Shown: positions 31,130 through 40,224, counted from the first letter of the stretch. The stretch: DNA of 50,533 bases from Rhodococcus sp. (in: high G+C Gram-positive bacteria) (GCA_012514505.1 JAAZAD010000104.1:1-50533); one strand, 5' to 3'. A program made the numbers and translations. The notes: generated by a model from the letters alone, not told the origin.

Positions 31130-31894
31130 ATGTCTGCCCGAACGAAAACATCACCCGGACGCAATCGAGTTCTCCTGATCGTGATGATCGTCGTAGCCGC
31201 CCTCGTGGTGGCTCTGATCGCCGCCGAGTTGTTCGTACGCAACCAGGTGAAGTCGTGCATGGCTCAACAGTTCGAGACCCAGCTCGGCTCCCAGGTCGAT
31301 GTCGGATTGGCGTGGAAACCGGTTCTCCTCCAGTCCCTGGACAACAAAGTCCCCTACGTCACCATCGACAGTGACGACTCGTCGTTCGGGCCTGCCCGGC
31401 AAATGGAGGTCCACGCCCGCGTCGACGATATCCAAATCGAGCGAACTGCCGAGAGCAGCGGCACCATCGGAAGCTCGGAAGCCGACATCCACTGGACAAC
31501 GGAAGGCATCCTCGCCACGTTGCAGGAGCAGACGTTCGGCGGCCTGATCAGCGGAGTGGAAGCCGATTCGAACGCCGGCACCCTGACGTTCTCCGTGGGC
31601 CCGGCCGGACTCGCCGAGATGACGGTCAAGCCGACTGCAGCAGGCGGAACCGTCAACATCGACACAACGGGCGCCGAAATCCTCGGTTTCGGGCTGCCCA
31701 CGGACTTGGTCGACGGGATCGTGCAGACCCTGACCGACAGCCTGCAGACGTACCCGCTCGGAATGGCGCCGACCTCCGTCACCGTCACCGACGAGGCCAT
31801 CGACATCTCACTCGAGGGCGGCTCGTACACCATGCCCGCACAGGATCCGAACCAACAGCAGCAGGTCGAAGGAAGCTGCGGCGTCCTCGTCTGA
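31130..31894 (+). CDS. DUF2993 (LmeA-like) envelope protein
   Basis: Protein of 254 residues with one N-terminal transmembrane or signal segment (VLLIVMIVVAALVVALIAAE) and an extracytoplasmic DUF2993 domain: LFVRNQVKSCMAQQFETQLG, VDVGLAWKPVLLQSLDNKVP, then a repetitive beta-rich part ending EGSCGVLV. LmeA of mycobacteria, a member of this family, binds phospholipid and affects lipomannan mannan elongation. Membership is clear, but the particular role is inferred. Two Cys (in KSCM and GSCG) could form a disulfide outside the membrane. Confidence 0.82.
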   Translation: MSARTKTSPGRNRVLLIVMIVVAALVVALIAAELFVRNQVKSCMAQQFETQLGSQVDVGLAWKPVLLQSLDNKVPYVTIDSDDSSFGPARQMEVHARVDDIQIERTAESSGTIGSSEADIHWTTEGILATLQEQTFGGLISGVEADSNAGTLTFSVGPAGLAEMTVKPTAAGGTVNIDTTGAEILGFGLPTDLVDGIVQTLTDSLQTYPLGMAPTSVTVTDEAIDISLEGGSYTMPAQDPNQQQQVEGSCGVLV

Positions 31895-31917
31895 CCTCGG
31901 AATCAGGGTGGCGCAGG

Positions 31918-33105
31918 TCAGCCCAGGACGGAGAACACGGAGCGCTCGAGCTTCTGGCAGCGAATGTCGTCTTCGAGCGCAAGACTGAGCCGGTTCTGGG
32001 TGTAGCCGAAGCCGATTCCCGTCGCCGGATCCCCGAAGCCGAGAGACCCTCCGGCACCTGGGGTTCCGAAGGCGCGCCCATCCGGCGAACCGAACTTCAG
32101 CCGGGGCGAGGAGCGACGTAGGCCGAGGTGGTATCGGGTATCGATGCCGAGGACGGCGTCGTGTGCGGGGCCGGGTGCGTCACCCGAAAGTTGGTCGCGC
32201 ACTGTCGCGGAAATCGGCAGCTTTCCGGTGTCTGCGGCCACCGCGCCATAGATCCGGGCGAGAGCTCGCGCGTTGCCGACACCGTTGACGCTCGGAAGTT
32301 CGTTGGTCAGGGTTTCGCTCCTGCGCATCTTCCACGGGTCTCCGAGTGGCGGGCTCGTCGCCGTGTCGTGAAACGCGCCGCGGCGCAAAAGATGACCGAA
32401 GATGATCGGCCAGGGGAAGCTGCGCTCGTGTCGTAGCATGCCGAGCGGCGTCGACCGGTACATCTGCGCGACATCCTCGATATCGCGGTCCGCAGACAGG
32501 CCGACGCTGAGTTCGACATCCAGCGGCACCGCGAACTCGTCGGCGACGAACTGTCCGATCGACCTACCGGCGGGATCGACACGCCGGAACAGTGCGTCCT
32601 CGTACAGACCCAACGTCAGCGCCTGGTAACCCTGCCGGGTGCCAGGCTGCCAGGCAGGGCGCTGATCGACGAGCACCTGCTCGACCAGTTCCCGATCGGC
32701 GAGGTCCGCCCACGACAGCGTCCGTCCACGAATCACATGCAGTCCGCACCGATGATCGATCAACTCGCGGACCGTGATCGATTCTTTGCCGTGGACCGCG
32801 AACTCGGGCCAGTACCGGGCTACCGGCGCATCGTAATCGAGCACACCGGACGACACTGCAGCAGCAATTGCAAGCCCCGCAATCCCTTTCGTGCTCGAGA
32901 ACAGCACAACGGTGGTGTCGCGCTGCCAGGGTGCGCGCGTCTTCTTGTTTCGCGTGCCCGCCCACAGATCGACCAACCGACGATCACCCTCGTACACGGC
33001 AACCGCAGCACCGATCTCACCGCGCTCCGTGAAGTTGCGGCGGAACTCGTCGGCTACTCGCCCGAACCCTTCGTCGACGTCGCCGTGAATCGTCGGTGCA
33101 CTCAT
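31918..33105 (-). CDS. serine hydrolase, beta-lactamase/esterase class C family
   Basis: Beta-lactamase-like esterase of 395 residues. It has the SxxK catalytic motif in VVLFSSTKGIAGLAIAAAVS (near residue 75), preceded by AAVAVYEGDRRLVDLWAG, then YWPEFAVHGKESITVRELID and HRCGLHVI. This is the EstB/lipase LipL-like layout found in many actinomycetes. No signal peptide is present, so it is probably a cytosolic esterase. The ATG 33103-33105 has GGGGAGAG 6 nt upstream. It starts 19 bp after the deoC stop on the same strand. Confidence 0.88.
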   Translation of the reverse strand: MSAPTIHGDVDEGFGRVADEFRRNFTERGEIGAAVAVYEGDRRLVDLWAGTRNKKTRAPWQRDTTVVLFSSTKGIAGLAIAAAVSSGVLDYDAPVARYWPEFAVHGKESITVRELIDHRCGLHVIRGRTLSWADLADRELVEQVLVDQRPAWQPGTRQGYQALTLGLYEDALFRRVDPAGRSIGQFVADEFAVPLDVELSVGLSADRDIEDVAQMYRSTPLGMLRHERSFPWPIIFGHLLRRGAFHDTATSPPLGDPWKMRRSETLTNELPSVNGVGNARALARIYGAVAADTGKLPISATVRDQLSGDAPGPAHDAVLGIDTRYHLGLRRSSPRLKFGSPDGRAFGTPGAGGSLGFGDPATGIGFGYTQNRLSLALEDDIRCQKLERSVFSVLG

Positions 33106-33124
33106 GAATACTCTCCCCGCTCCG

Positions 33125-33787
<663 letters not shown>

Positions 33788-33866
33788 GATTGACAGCTTC
33801 GCACAACCATTCGTAGCAACCCGCAAACACTGGGGGCTCGCAATGGTTTCGGACTAGCCTCTGATC

Positions 33867-34724
33867 ATGGGCACCGATGAGTCAGTGGGAATCGGCGGTG
33901 TGTTCGACGAGGCGAGAGTGGAGTTCGAACGCCTCACCGCCACCATTTGGTCTCCGTCCGCGCATGCGCTGACCCATCAACTGCATATCCGACCGGGTGA
34001 GACCGTGCTCGACGTCTGCTGCGGCGCCGGCGCCTCTGCACTGCCCGCAGCAGCAGCGGTGGGCCCGGACGGCCGCGTCCACGCCGTCGATCTGTCCGAC
34101 GAACTGCTCGAGTGCGGTCGCCTCGTTGCCTCCGACCGAGGCCTGCAGAACATCGATTTCGTGAAGGCCGACGCCACCACCTGGGAGGCGCCGTCGGAGG
34201 TCCACGAGACCGGATACGACGTACTCGCGTGCTCCTACGGGGTGTTCTTCCTGCCGCACATGGACGAGGCCTTTTCGCGGCTTGTCAGTTTGGTGCGGCC
34301 CGGTGGCCGTGTCGGCGTGACCGTATGGCGCAAGGGGTCACTGGAAGAACTGATCGATACGTTCACGACAGCTGTGCGCGACGTCGATCCCCCACCCGAG
34401 ACCGACACCGAAGCAGCACCTCCGAGTCGTGACGCATGGGCGAAGATCAATACACCCGACGGTCTGCGGGATTGGCTACTCACTTCGGGAACGAGCGCCG
34501 TGGAAGTTCATGAGTTGTCCAACCTCGTCCCCGCGACGCCTGAATTCGTGTGGGATCTCGTCCTGGGCGGCGCGTTGCGGTCGGCGCTCACGGGTCTCGA
34601 CAGCACGCAGGTCGACGCGGTGCGCGTCCGATTTCTGGATCTTCTCGCCGAGCGCGCGGTCCATACGATCGACGCCGGCACTCTGGTTGCCACCGCAGTG
34701 GTGCGGGGATTCGGCACAACATGA
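33867..34724 (+). CDS. class I SAM-dependent methyltransferase, UbiE/PhcB-like
   Basis: Methyltransferase of 285 residues. The SAM site is ETVLDVCCGAGASALPAAAA (two Cys in place of the usual GCG/GTG), then VHAVDLSDELLECGRLVASD, IDFVKADATTWEAP and YDVLACSYGVFFLPHMDEAF. Residues 130-150 (VRPGGRVGVTVW) complete the core; the C-terminal part has no recognised domain. Substrate is unknown. TAGCCT (33855-33860) lies 6 nt before the ATG. It precedes purU by 33 bp on the same strand and is divergent from deoC. Confidence 0.86.
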   Translation: MGTDESVGIGGVFDEARVEFERLTATIWSPSAHALTHQLHIRPGETVLDVCCGAGASALPAAAAVGPDGRVHAVDLSDELLECGRLVASDRGLQNIDFVKADATTWEAPSEVHETGYDVLACSYGVFFLPHMDEAFSRLVSLVRPGGRVGVTVWRKGSLEELIDTFTTAVRDVDPPPETDTEAAPPSRDAWAKINTPDGLRDWLLTSGTSAVEVHELSNLVPATPEFVWDLVLGGALRSALTGLDSTQVDAVRVRFLDLLAERAVHTIDAGTLVATAVVRGFGTT

Positions 34725-34757
34725 GGGGGCTCCGACGCGACCTGAGAGAATGTCTGT

Positions 34758-35642
34758 ATGACCGCTCCTGCCACCGACGATCACCGATTCGTCATCTCCC
34801 TGGGCTGCCGCGACCAGACCGGCATCGTCGCCCGCATCTCCGCCTTCCTCACCGAGGTGGGCGGCTGGATCGTGGAGGCCGCCTATCACGCGGACGCGGA
34901 CAGTGGCTGGTTCTTCACCCGGCAGGCGGTGCGCGCCTCGTCGGTGAGCATGAGCGTCGACGAGTTGCGGGCCAAGTTCGCGGAAGTGGCCGCGGAACTC
35001 GGCCCGGACACCGAATGGTCACTGCACGACACCCGCGAACCCAAGCGCGTGGTTCTTCTGGTCAGCAAAGAGGGGCACTGCCTGCACGACCTGCTGGGGC
35101 GTGCAGCCGGTGGCGAGCTACCAGCCGAGATCTGCGCCGTCATCGGCAATCACCCCGACCTCGGTGACGTCACCCGGCGGCACGGCATCGACTTCCACCA
35201 CGTCCCGTTCTCGAAGGATCCGGCCGAGCGCGGACCGTCGTTCGATCGGGTGCGTGAACTGGTAGACGCTCACAACCCGGACGCCGTCGTCCTGGCCCGG
35301 TTCATGCAGGTTCTCCCCGCGGAGCTGTGTGAACACTGGGCCGGTCGGGCCATCAACATTCACCACAGCTTCCTGCCGTCCTTCGTCGGTGCCCGCCCTT
35401 ATCACCAGGCGTTCACCCGCGGTGTGAAGCTGATCGGCGCCACCTGTCACTACGTGACCGCAGAACTCGACGCGGGCCCGATCATCGAGCAGGACGTGAT
35501 CCGCGTCGACCATGCCGACGCGGTGGCCGACATGGTTCGACAGGGACGTGACATCGAGAAGCTGGTGCTCTCCCGTGGGCTCCGCTGGCACCTCGAAGAT
35601 CGCGTTCTCGTACACGGACGAAAGACCGTGGTGTTCAGCTGA
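34758..35642 (+). CDS. purU: formyltetrahydrofolate deformylase
   Basis: Hydrolyses 10-formyltetrahydrofolate to tetrahydrofolate and formate, balancing one-carbon pools. The 294-residue protein has an N-terminal ACT domain (FVISLGCRDQTGIVARISAF) and a formyltransferase-like C-domain with LVSKEGHCLHDLLGRAAGGE, AVIGNHPDLGDV, FHHVPFSKDP, INIHHSFLPSF (catalytic His), ATCHYVTAELDAGPIIEQD (catalytic Asp), and VLSRGLRWHLEDRVLV. Length and all motifs are normal. It converges with an alpha/beta hydrolase gene. Confidence 0.96.
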   Translation: MTAPATDDHRFVISLGCRDQTGIVARISAFLTEVGGWIVEAAYHADADSGWFFTRQAVRASSVSMSVDELRAKFAEVAAELGPDTEWSLHDTREPKRVVLLVSKEGHCLHDLLGRAAGGELPAEICAVIGNHPDLGDVTRRHGIDFHHVPFSKDPAERGPSFDRVRELVDAHNPDAVVLARFMQVLPAELCEHWAGRAINIHHSFLPSFVGARPYHQAFTRGVKLIGATCHYVTAELDAGPIIEQDVIRVDHADAVADMVRQGRDIEKLVLSRGLRWHLEDRVLVHGRKTVVFS

Positions 35643-35655
35643 TCCCGGATCGGAT

Positions 35656-36687
35656 CTACAGCGAGGCCAGTCTCCCGATCTCCACGTTCACCGAGTCCGG
35701 ATCTTCGATGTTGCTCATGTGACCCACGCTCGGCAGCACGATCAACCGCTGAAGGTTGCCGGCCTCGTCGAGGGTTCGCGCGAGCCGGCGGGAATGCCCC
35801 TGCGGTGTCAGCCGGTCGCCGGTTCCCACCAATACCGTTGTGGGAACGGCGAGATTCTCGAGTCCCTCTTTCACATCCACGCCGGCCAGGGTGGCACCCC
35901 ACCCACCGCGGGTACGTGGGTTGCAGTCACGAACGATCTTGGCAGTGAACGCCAGTTCCTCTGCGCCGATGTTCCGCGAAAAGTTGAGGTATTTGATGAC
36001 GCTCGTGGTGAGGGGAGTGTCGTGGAAAGGCACAGGAGCGCCGATCAACGCCCGACCCACCGGAACCGGTACGCGGGGAAAGCCGTTGGGCAGCGGGACC
36101 GCGGTCGTCTCGGCGATCAGCCGGTCACTCCCGGTACTGACGAGCATGGCCGCCTTCGCGAAGCGCTGAACGTGGTCGGGGAACACCTGCGCCCAGGACA
36201 TGATGCTGATTCCACCCATGCTGTGACCCACGATCACAGCCTTCTCACCGTCTCGAAGGGAGGCTTGCAGCACTGCATCGAGATCACTGCCCAGTGCGTC
36301 CGCATGGAATCTCGTGGCCCCGACTGTGCTCCGGCCGTGGCCACGGAGGTCGTAGACGACGACACGGTGGTTGTCGGCCAACGCATTGATCTGCGGGTAC
36401 CAATACTCGATCGAGCAGGTCCACCCGTGGACGAGCACGATCGGATCACCGTCCTCGGGGCCGTAGGTATGGACGCGCAGAACGGTCCCGTCATCGGTGA
36501 CGACCTCACTCACCGTGAGCGGTGCAGTGGGCTCGGCCAGCAATGCGTTCGGTGCGAGATCCGTGGACAGCGTCACCGCCTGCCGATTCCGACGACTGAG
36601 CACGAACCCCGCCGCCCCGGCCACTGCGCCGACACCGAGCGCCGCATACAGCGCACGGCGTGTGGACATCTTCGAACTACCGAACAT
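35656..36687 (-). CDS. alpha/beta hydrolase with N-terminal membrane or signal segment
   Basis: Hydrolase of 343 residues. The N-terminus (MFGSSKMSTRRALYAALGVG, then AVAGAAGFVLSRRNR) is a positively charged hydrophobic segment that may anchor it. The catalytic domain shows IVLVHGWTCSIEYWYPQINA, VVVYDLRGHGRST, AVIVGHSMGGISIMSWA (nucleophile Ser), VLVGTGDRLTPQG and LPSVGHMSNIEDP (His). Third gene of the diiron oxygenase/MerR/hydrolase run, 24 bp behind the MerR gene. An ester or epoxide made by the oxygenase could be its substrate; this is inference. Confidence 0.87.
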   Translation of the reverse strand: MFGSSKMSTRRALYAALGVGAVAGAAGFVLSRRNRQAVTLSTDLAPNALLAEPTAPLTVSEVVTDDGTVLRVHTYGPEDGDPIVLVHGWTCSIEYWYPQINALADNHRVVVYDLRGHGRSTVGATRFHADALGSDLDAVLQASLRDGEKAVIVGHSMGGISIMSWAQVFPDHVQRFAKAAMLVSTGSDRLIAETTAVPLPNGFPRVPVPVGRALIGAPVPFHDTPLTTSVIKYLNFSRNIGAEELAFTAKIVRDCNPRTRGGWGATLAGVDVKEGLENLAVPTTVLVGTGDRLTPQGHSRRLARTLDEAGNLQRLIVLPSVGHMSNIEDPDSVNVEIGRLASL

Positions 36688-36711
36688 CGAAACCTCTTCT
36701 TCCCATGACGC

Positions 36712-37464
36712 TCAGCTGGCCTGAGAGTCTGATGAGCCACTGTCGAGTTGAGTAGCGGCCCTTTCGAGTGCTTTCGCGATTTCTGCTTCCATGGCCTCGG
36801 CGAACAGTGTGTTCACGGCATCGTGTGCGAGCGGCCGAATCTTGTTGACGAGAGCGGCCGCCTCCGACACGGTGCTCTCGTCGACCTCCAGCTTCTCGCC
36901 CTCGCCCGCCAGGTAGTGGTCTGCAACCACGGATACGAACCGCGCCGCCACGTCCGACAGGTCGCGCCGTACGGCAGTGGTCTGATCGAGGAGGTCGGCC
37001 AACGGAATGTCAGCGTCGACCAGGATCTCCGCAGCCTCGAGCAACTTGGGATTCGGGACCGTGAACTCGTCACCGTCCCGCACGATCATCCCGAGATCCT
37101 CACTGCGGGAGATGTTGTCGTCGGTCGTCTGATCGCCGAACTTACGACGCAAGTCGTCCAGGGTGAGCCGTGCCCTCCCCCAATGAGCTTTCCAGCGGTC
37201 ACTCGGATCGTCGGTGTCGAGGATGTCCCGCACATCGAGCCCGTAGTGGGCGGCGGTGAGCAGTTCACTGATGGTGGCAAAGGTGTAACCCCGGTCGAGC
37301 ATCCGCCCGATGAGGTTGAGACGCGACAGATGCGCCTCGTCGTACCAACCCGTACGGCCGACCTTACGTGGCGGCGGCAACAGCCCACGGTCCTGATAGA
37401 CACGGACGTTGCGAACGCTCACACCGGACGCGCGTGCGAGATCGTCGATTCGATATTCGGTCAT
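36712..37464 (-). CDS. MerR-family transcriptional regulator
   Basis: Regulator of 250 residues. The N-terminal MTEYRIDDLARASGVSVRNV, RVYQDRGLLPPPRKVGRTGW and YDEAHLSRLNLIGRMLDRGY are a clear MerR winged helix. The C-terminal domain is long and helical with no Cys cluster, so an organic effector is likely. Its start overlaps the diiron oxygenase stop by one base (TGATG), so the two are co-translated. The palindrome AGCATTGTCACAATGCT at 38413-38429, upstream of the oxygenase, is the probable binding site, giving an autoregulated operon. Confidence 0.9.
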   Translation of the reverse strand: MTEYRIDDLARASGVSVRNVRVYQDRGLLPPPRKVGRTGWYDEAHLSRLNLIGRMLDRGYTFATISELLTAAHYGLDVRDILDTDDPSDRWKAHWGRARLTLDDLRRKFGDQTTDDNISRSEDLGMIVRDGDEFTVPNPKLLEAAEILVDADIPLADLLDQTTAVRRDLSDVAARFVSVVADHYLAGEGEKLEVDESTVSEAAALVNKIRPLAHDAVNTLFAEAMEAEIAKALERAATQLDSGSSDSQAS

Positions 37465-38375
37465 CAGAGGATGTGCGCCCGTCGCATCAACCGGGTCGAC
37501 GGACCGCCCACAAGCCCGACCTCGTCCAGGAATGCCACCGTCCTGGCGCAGCCTTCACGGATCTTGTCGTGGTAGTGCTGGTTGGACTTCGCGGCCGCCA
37601 CCGCCGCGTCCACGTCGAGGCCTGCTGCCGCATAGACCTGCTTGTTCACCAGACTGGTCACGATGAAGTAGGCGGTGACTCCGAGCACCAAACGCACACG
37701 CGCCCTGGCGAACCACGACGCGTTACGCACTCGCCGCACCGTTTCCTCGCGGGCGAACCTGATGTGCCGGGCTTCTTCGACCACATGGATCTTGCTGACC
37801 GTGCGGGTGAGCGGCTGGATCCGGTCGTCTCGCATGAAATCGCGCTGCATCATGTCGAGAATCTCTTCCGCGAAGAGGGTGCCGCCGTACGCGAGCGAAC
37901 CGGTTGCCGTCGCCTTGAAGATTCGTGACGTCTCCCGTATCCACCTTTTCGGCCGGTACGAGGGAATGCCGAATCGTTGCGCGGAACGGGCGAACATCGT
38001 GGAGTGCCGGCATTCGTCGGCAATCTCGGTGAGCGCGAACTGGACGTGAGGTGTCGACGGGTCGTGCGAGTAGATGTCACGCAGCAGCATCTGCATGAGG
38101 ATCATCTCGAACCAGATTCCGGTGCCCGCGATGCTCGCGGCCTCGTGTTTGGTGAGTGTGACGCGTTGCTCGTGCGTCATCGACTCCCACATCTCGGTTC
38201 CGTACAGGCTGCACCATTCGGGAGTCATGCCGTACAGGTCGTCGGGGATGGGCGCTGTCCAGTCGATCTCGACGAGCGGGTCGTAGGACTTGCGGGCCGA
38301 CGAGGCAAGCAACCGCGTCGCCGTCTCCTGACGATCACCGGCTCGGGCCAGGCGAGAATCGTGAGCTGTGGACAT
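37464..38375 (-). CDS. AurF-type diiron oxygenase
   Basis: Diiron protein of 303 residues of the AurF/p-aminobenzoate N-oxygenase-like family. Iron-ligand motifs are visible: KHEAASIAGTGIWFEMILMQ (first Glu), LTEIADECRHSTMFARSAQR (ExxxxxxH region), TLFAEEILDMMQRDFM (Glu) and VVEEARHIRFAREE (ExxH). Substrate is unknown; in mycobacteria and rhodococci such genes often neighbour regulators. The ATG 38373-38375 is chosen because AGGAGG lies 9 nt upstream; a TTG three codons earlier is unsupported. It heads an operon with MerR and alpha/beta hydrolase genes. Confidence 0.88.
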   Translation of the reverse strand: MSTAHDSRLARAGDRQETATRLLASSARKSYDPLVEIDWTAPIPDDLYGMTPEWCSLYGTEMWESMTHEQRVTLTKHEAASIAGTGIWFEMILMQMLLRDIYSHDPSTPHVQFALTEIADECRHSTMFARSAQRFGIPSYRPKRWIRETSRIFKATATGSLAYGGTLFAEEILDMMQRDFMRDDRIQPLTRTVSKIHVVEEARHIRFAREETVRRVRNASWFARARVRLVLGVTAYFIVTSLVNKQVYAAAGLDVDAAVAAAKSNQHYHDKIREGCARTVAFLDEVGLVGGPSTRLMRRAHIL

Positions 38376-38412
38376 GGCGAGCAACCTCCTAGGTCAGGCT
38401 CACCACCACAAT

Positions 38413-38429
38413 AGCATTGTCACAATGCT
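38413..38429. promoter_or_regulatory. operator palindrome of the diiron oxygenase operon
   Basis: Perfect 17-bp palindrome AGCATTGTCACAATGCT, followed by another half-site CATTGTCATAAT (38430-38441). On the coding strand TGACAATG occurs twice, giving two or three half-sites. The site is about 40-65 bp upstream of the oxygenase start, in an AT-rich patch. MerR or a TetR-type factor may bind. Confidence 0.7.
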
Positions 38430-38482
38430 CATTGTCATAATTTTCGGGCGCCGAGGCACCCGTCGATCATTCCGATCGATCC

Positions 38483-38785
38483 CTACCAGCGGGGACCGCG
38501 CTGAACGTCGTCCACCCGAGGACGCACATCGACCAAATACACACACACTGCGATGATGGCCGCGATACCGAGCAGATGCAGACCGGTGAAGAACAGGAGC
38601 ACCACAAACGAAACGCCGAGGATGGACAACCAGATCGGCTTGCTCAGCTTGTCGACGGCGGTGAACGCATCCTTACGCTGACGGAACGCATGGAACAGCG
38701 CATACGCAGCGCCACCCAGGGCCACCACCTGGATGATGAACAGAATTGTTTGGACGATCCCGTCGACTTGAATCACAGCCGCCAT
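38483..38785 (-). CDS. DUF2516 membrane protein, Rv0476-like
   Basis: Small membrane protein of 100 residues. It reads MAAVIQVDGIVQTILFIIQV, VALGGAAYALFHAFRQRKDA, FTAVDKLSKPIWLSILGVSF and VVLLFFTGLHLLGIAAIIAV, predicting about three helices, matching DUF2516. Function is unknown. The ATG 38783-38785 lies only 7 bp after the long hairpin that ends the hbhA transcript and has no clear ribosome site, so its expression may depend on read-through or a leaderless start. Order after hbhA matches Rv0475-Rv0476. Confidence 0.85.
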   Translation of the reverse strand: MAAVIQVDGIVQTILFIIQVVALGGAAYALFHAFRQRKDAFTAVDKLSKPIWLSILGVSFVVLLFFTGLHLLGIAAIIAVCVYLVDVRPRVDDVQRGPRW

Positions 38786-38792
38786 TCTACGA

Positions 38793-38843
38793 GAACGACG
38801 ACGGCGGCCCCACACTCGATGTGTGGGGCCGCCGTCGTTGTTC
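38793..38843 (-). terminator. very long hairpin after hbhA
   Basis: Arms of 23 bp (38793-38815 and 38821-38843) with a single mismatch around a TCGAT loop; the inner 18 bp (ending GGCGGCCCCACAC before the loop) pair perfectly. It begins 24 bp after the hbhA stop and ends 7 bp before the DUF2516 start. One of the strongest stems in the window. Confidence 0.88.
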
Positions 38844-38867
38844 GCGAAGGGAGTTCGCGAGAGAGGA

Positions 38868-39653
38868 TCAAGCCTTCTTGGCCGGAGCCTTCTTCGCGGG
38901 AGCCTTCTTGGCCGGAGCCGCCTTCTTGGCCGGAGCCTTGGCAGCCGGAGCCTTGGCGGGAGCCTTCTTCGCAGCCGTGGTGCGAGCGTTGCTCACGGAG
39001 GTGGCGGCACTCTTGGAAGCAGCGTCGGCCTTGTTGCCGGCGGTGGTGACAGCCTTTGCAGCGTCGTCGCCGGCCTCGGAGATGCTCTCGCCGACCTCGT
39101 CTGCGGTGTCCTGGATGCGGCCTGCTGCGCGGCCGGCGAACTTCGCGGCCTGCTCGCCGACGGAGCGCGTCTGGCGTGCAACGGTGCCGAGTGCGTCCTC
39201 GGTCAGCTCGACGGCGTCACCGAAAGCGGACTCCGCGCGGCCGATGCCCTCTTCCACGGCAGGCTGCTTGCGGATGCGCTCGACGGTGCCCTCGCCGCGC
39301 TCGGCGAGCGAGGTGTAGAGGTCGGAAGCGACCTTCAGGTATGCCTCGGCAACCTTGCGCAGCTCCTCGGGCGTGAACTTCTCACGCAGCTCGGCGAGCT
39401 CCTCGGGCAGCTCGGACGGCAGACCGGCGAGACGGTCACGCAGGCCCTCGACGCCCTCGAAAACCTCACCCTGAAGGCTCTCGAAACGCTCGCGAGCCTC
39501 GTCGACGCGCTCGTTGACGTCACCCTGGGTGGCCTCGGCGCGCTCACGTGCCTGCGCCACGATGTCGGCGACGGCCTGAACGACGGCGTCGCCCGCGCCG
39601 ACTGCGGCGTAGAGGGAGGTGCGCACGTTGTCAATGGTCTTCTGGTCAGTCAT
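38868..39653 (-). CDS. hbhA: heparin-binding hemagglutinin-like protein
   Basis: HbhA-like coiled-coil protein of 261 residues. The N-terminal 180 residues are amphipathic helix (MTDQKTIDNVRTSLYAAVGA, DIVAQARERAEATQGDVNER, LAELREKFTPEELRKVAEAY). The C-terminal tail has Lys/Ala/Pro repeats (KKAPAKAPAAKAPAKKAAPA, KKAPAKKAPAKKA), which bind heparan sulfate in mycobacterial HbhA. In non-pathogens a role in lipid inclusion or cell-wall organisation is more likely. The ATG 39653 has AGGAGA 8 nt upstream and lies inside the XRE gene's end (8-bp overlap). A long hairpin follows. Confidence 0.93.
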   Translation of the reverse strand: MTDQKTIDNVRTSLYAAVGAGDAVVQAVADIVAQARERAEATQGDVNERVDEARERFESLQGEVFEGVEGLRDRLAGLPSELPEELAELREKFTPEELRKVAEAYLKVASDLYTSLAERGEGTVERIRKQPAVEEGIGRAESAFGDAVELTEDALGTVARQTRSVGEQAAKFAGRAAGRIQDTADEVGESISEAGDDAAKAVTTAGNKADAASKSAATSVSNARTTAAKKAPAKAPAAKAPAKKAAPAKKAPAKKAPAKKA

Positions 39654-40128
39654 CGGTGTTCTCCTGTTCGATCTGAATGTCTGAGGTCGAGGCGCCGGCT
39701 GCGCGACTCTGCGTGCCCGGCGCATCTTCTGCTTCATCTGTTCGGGCCGGATCGTTCTCACGACAGAACGATTCGTAAATCTCGAGCAGCACCTGCTTCT
39801 GCCGCTCGGTGACAGCGGTGTCCGCAAGCAGTGCGTCGCGGACGGGTCCGTGTGTGCGCTCCTCGAGATAACCCGCCTGGACGTACAAGACCTCCGAGGA
39901 CACCCGGAGACCCTTGGCTATTTGCGCGAGCACTTCCGCAGAAGGCTTACGCAACCCACGTTCGATCTGGCTGAGGTACGGATTGCTGACACCGGCCAAC
40001 GCGGCGAGTTGCCTCATCGAAACCTGCGCTGCCTCACGCTGAGCGCGAATGAATCCGCCTATGTCGTGAGCTGCCGAGCCGACGACTCGCGCCGCGAGAT
40101 CACCGGCGCCGTTTCGATCGTCAGTCAC
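39646..40128 (-). CDS. XRE-family regulator upstream of hbhA, Rv0474-like
   Basis: Regulator of 160 residues. The HTH_3 domain (FIRAQREAAQVSMRQLAALA, GVSNPYLSQIERGLRKPSAE, VLAQIAKGLRVSSEVLYVQA) is followed by a helical dimer region and an acidic disordered tail. The GTG 40126-40128 is chosen because GGAAGG lies 6-11 nt upstream; a longer frame starts in the upstream palindromes. It overlaps hbhA by 8 bp, so the pair is co-translated. Nested palindromes at 40142-40205 probably form its operator. Confidence 0.9.
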   Translation of the reverse strand: MTDDRNGAGDLAARVVGSAAHDIGGFIRAQREAAQVSMRQLAALAGVSNPYLSQIERGLRKPSAEVLAQIAKGLRVSSEVLYVQAGYLEERTHGPVRDALLADTAVTERQKQVLLEIYESFCRENDPARTDEAEDAPGTQSRAAGASTSDIQIEQENTDD

Positions 40129-40141
40129 ATCAGCCTTCCGA

Positions 40142-40159
40142 TTGTGTGGGATGACACAA
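40142..40159. promoter_or_regulatory. TTGTGT-N6-ACACAA inverted repeat upstream of XRE gene
   Basis: Six-bp perfect arms around GGGATG, 14 bp upstream of the XRE start. Either an operator half of a composite site with 40170-40205 or part of the 5' leader. Confidence 0.45.
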
Positions 40160-40169
40160 GAATAACCAA

Positions 40170-40205
40170 GGGTGCTAACAATTGCAAGCACGCTTGCTAG
40201 CACCC
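40170..40205. promoter_or_regulatory. nested palindrome upstream of XRE gene
   Basis: GCAAGC (40184-40189) and GCTTGC (40192-40197) form an inner palindrome. GGGTGCTA (40170-40177) and TAGCACCC (40198-40205) form an outer pair, with six extra bases (ACAATT) only on the left. Likely XRE binding site, about 40-75 bp upstream of the gene. Confidence 0.6.
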
Positions 40206-40224
40206 GGAGAACAGGCTGCGAACA

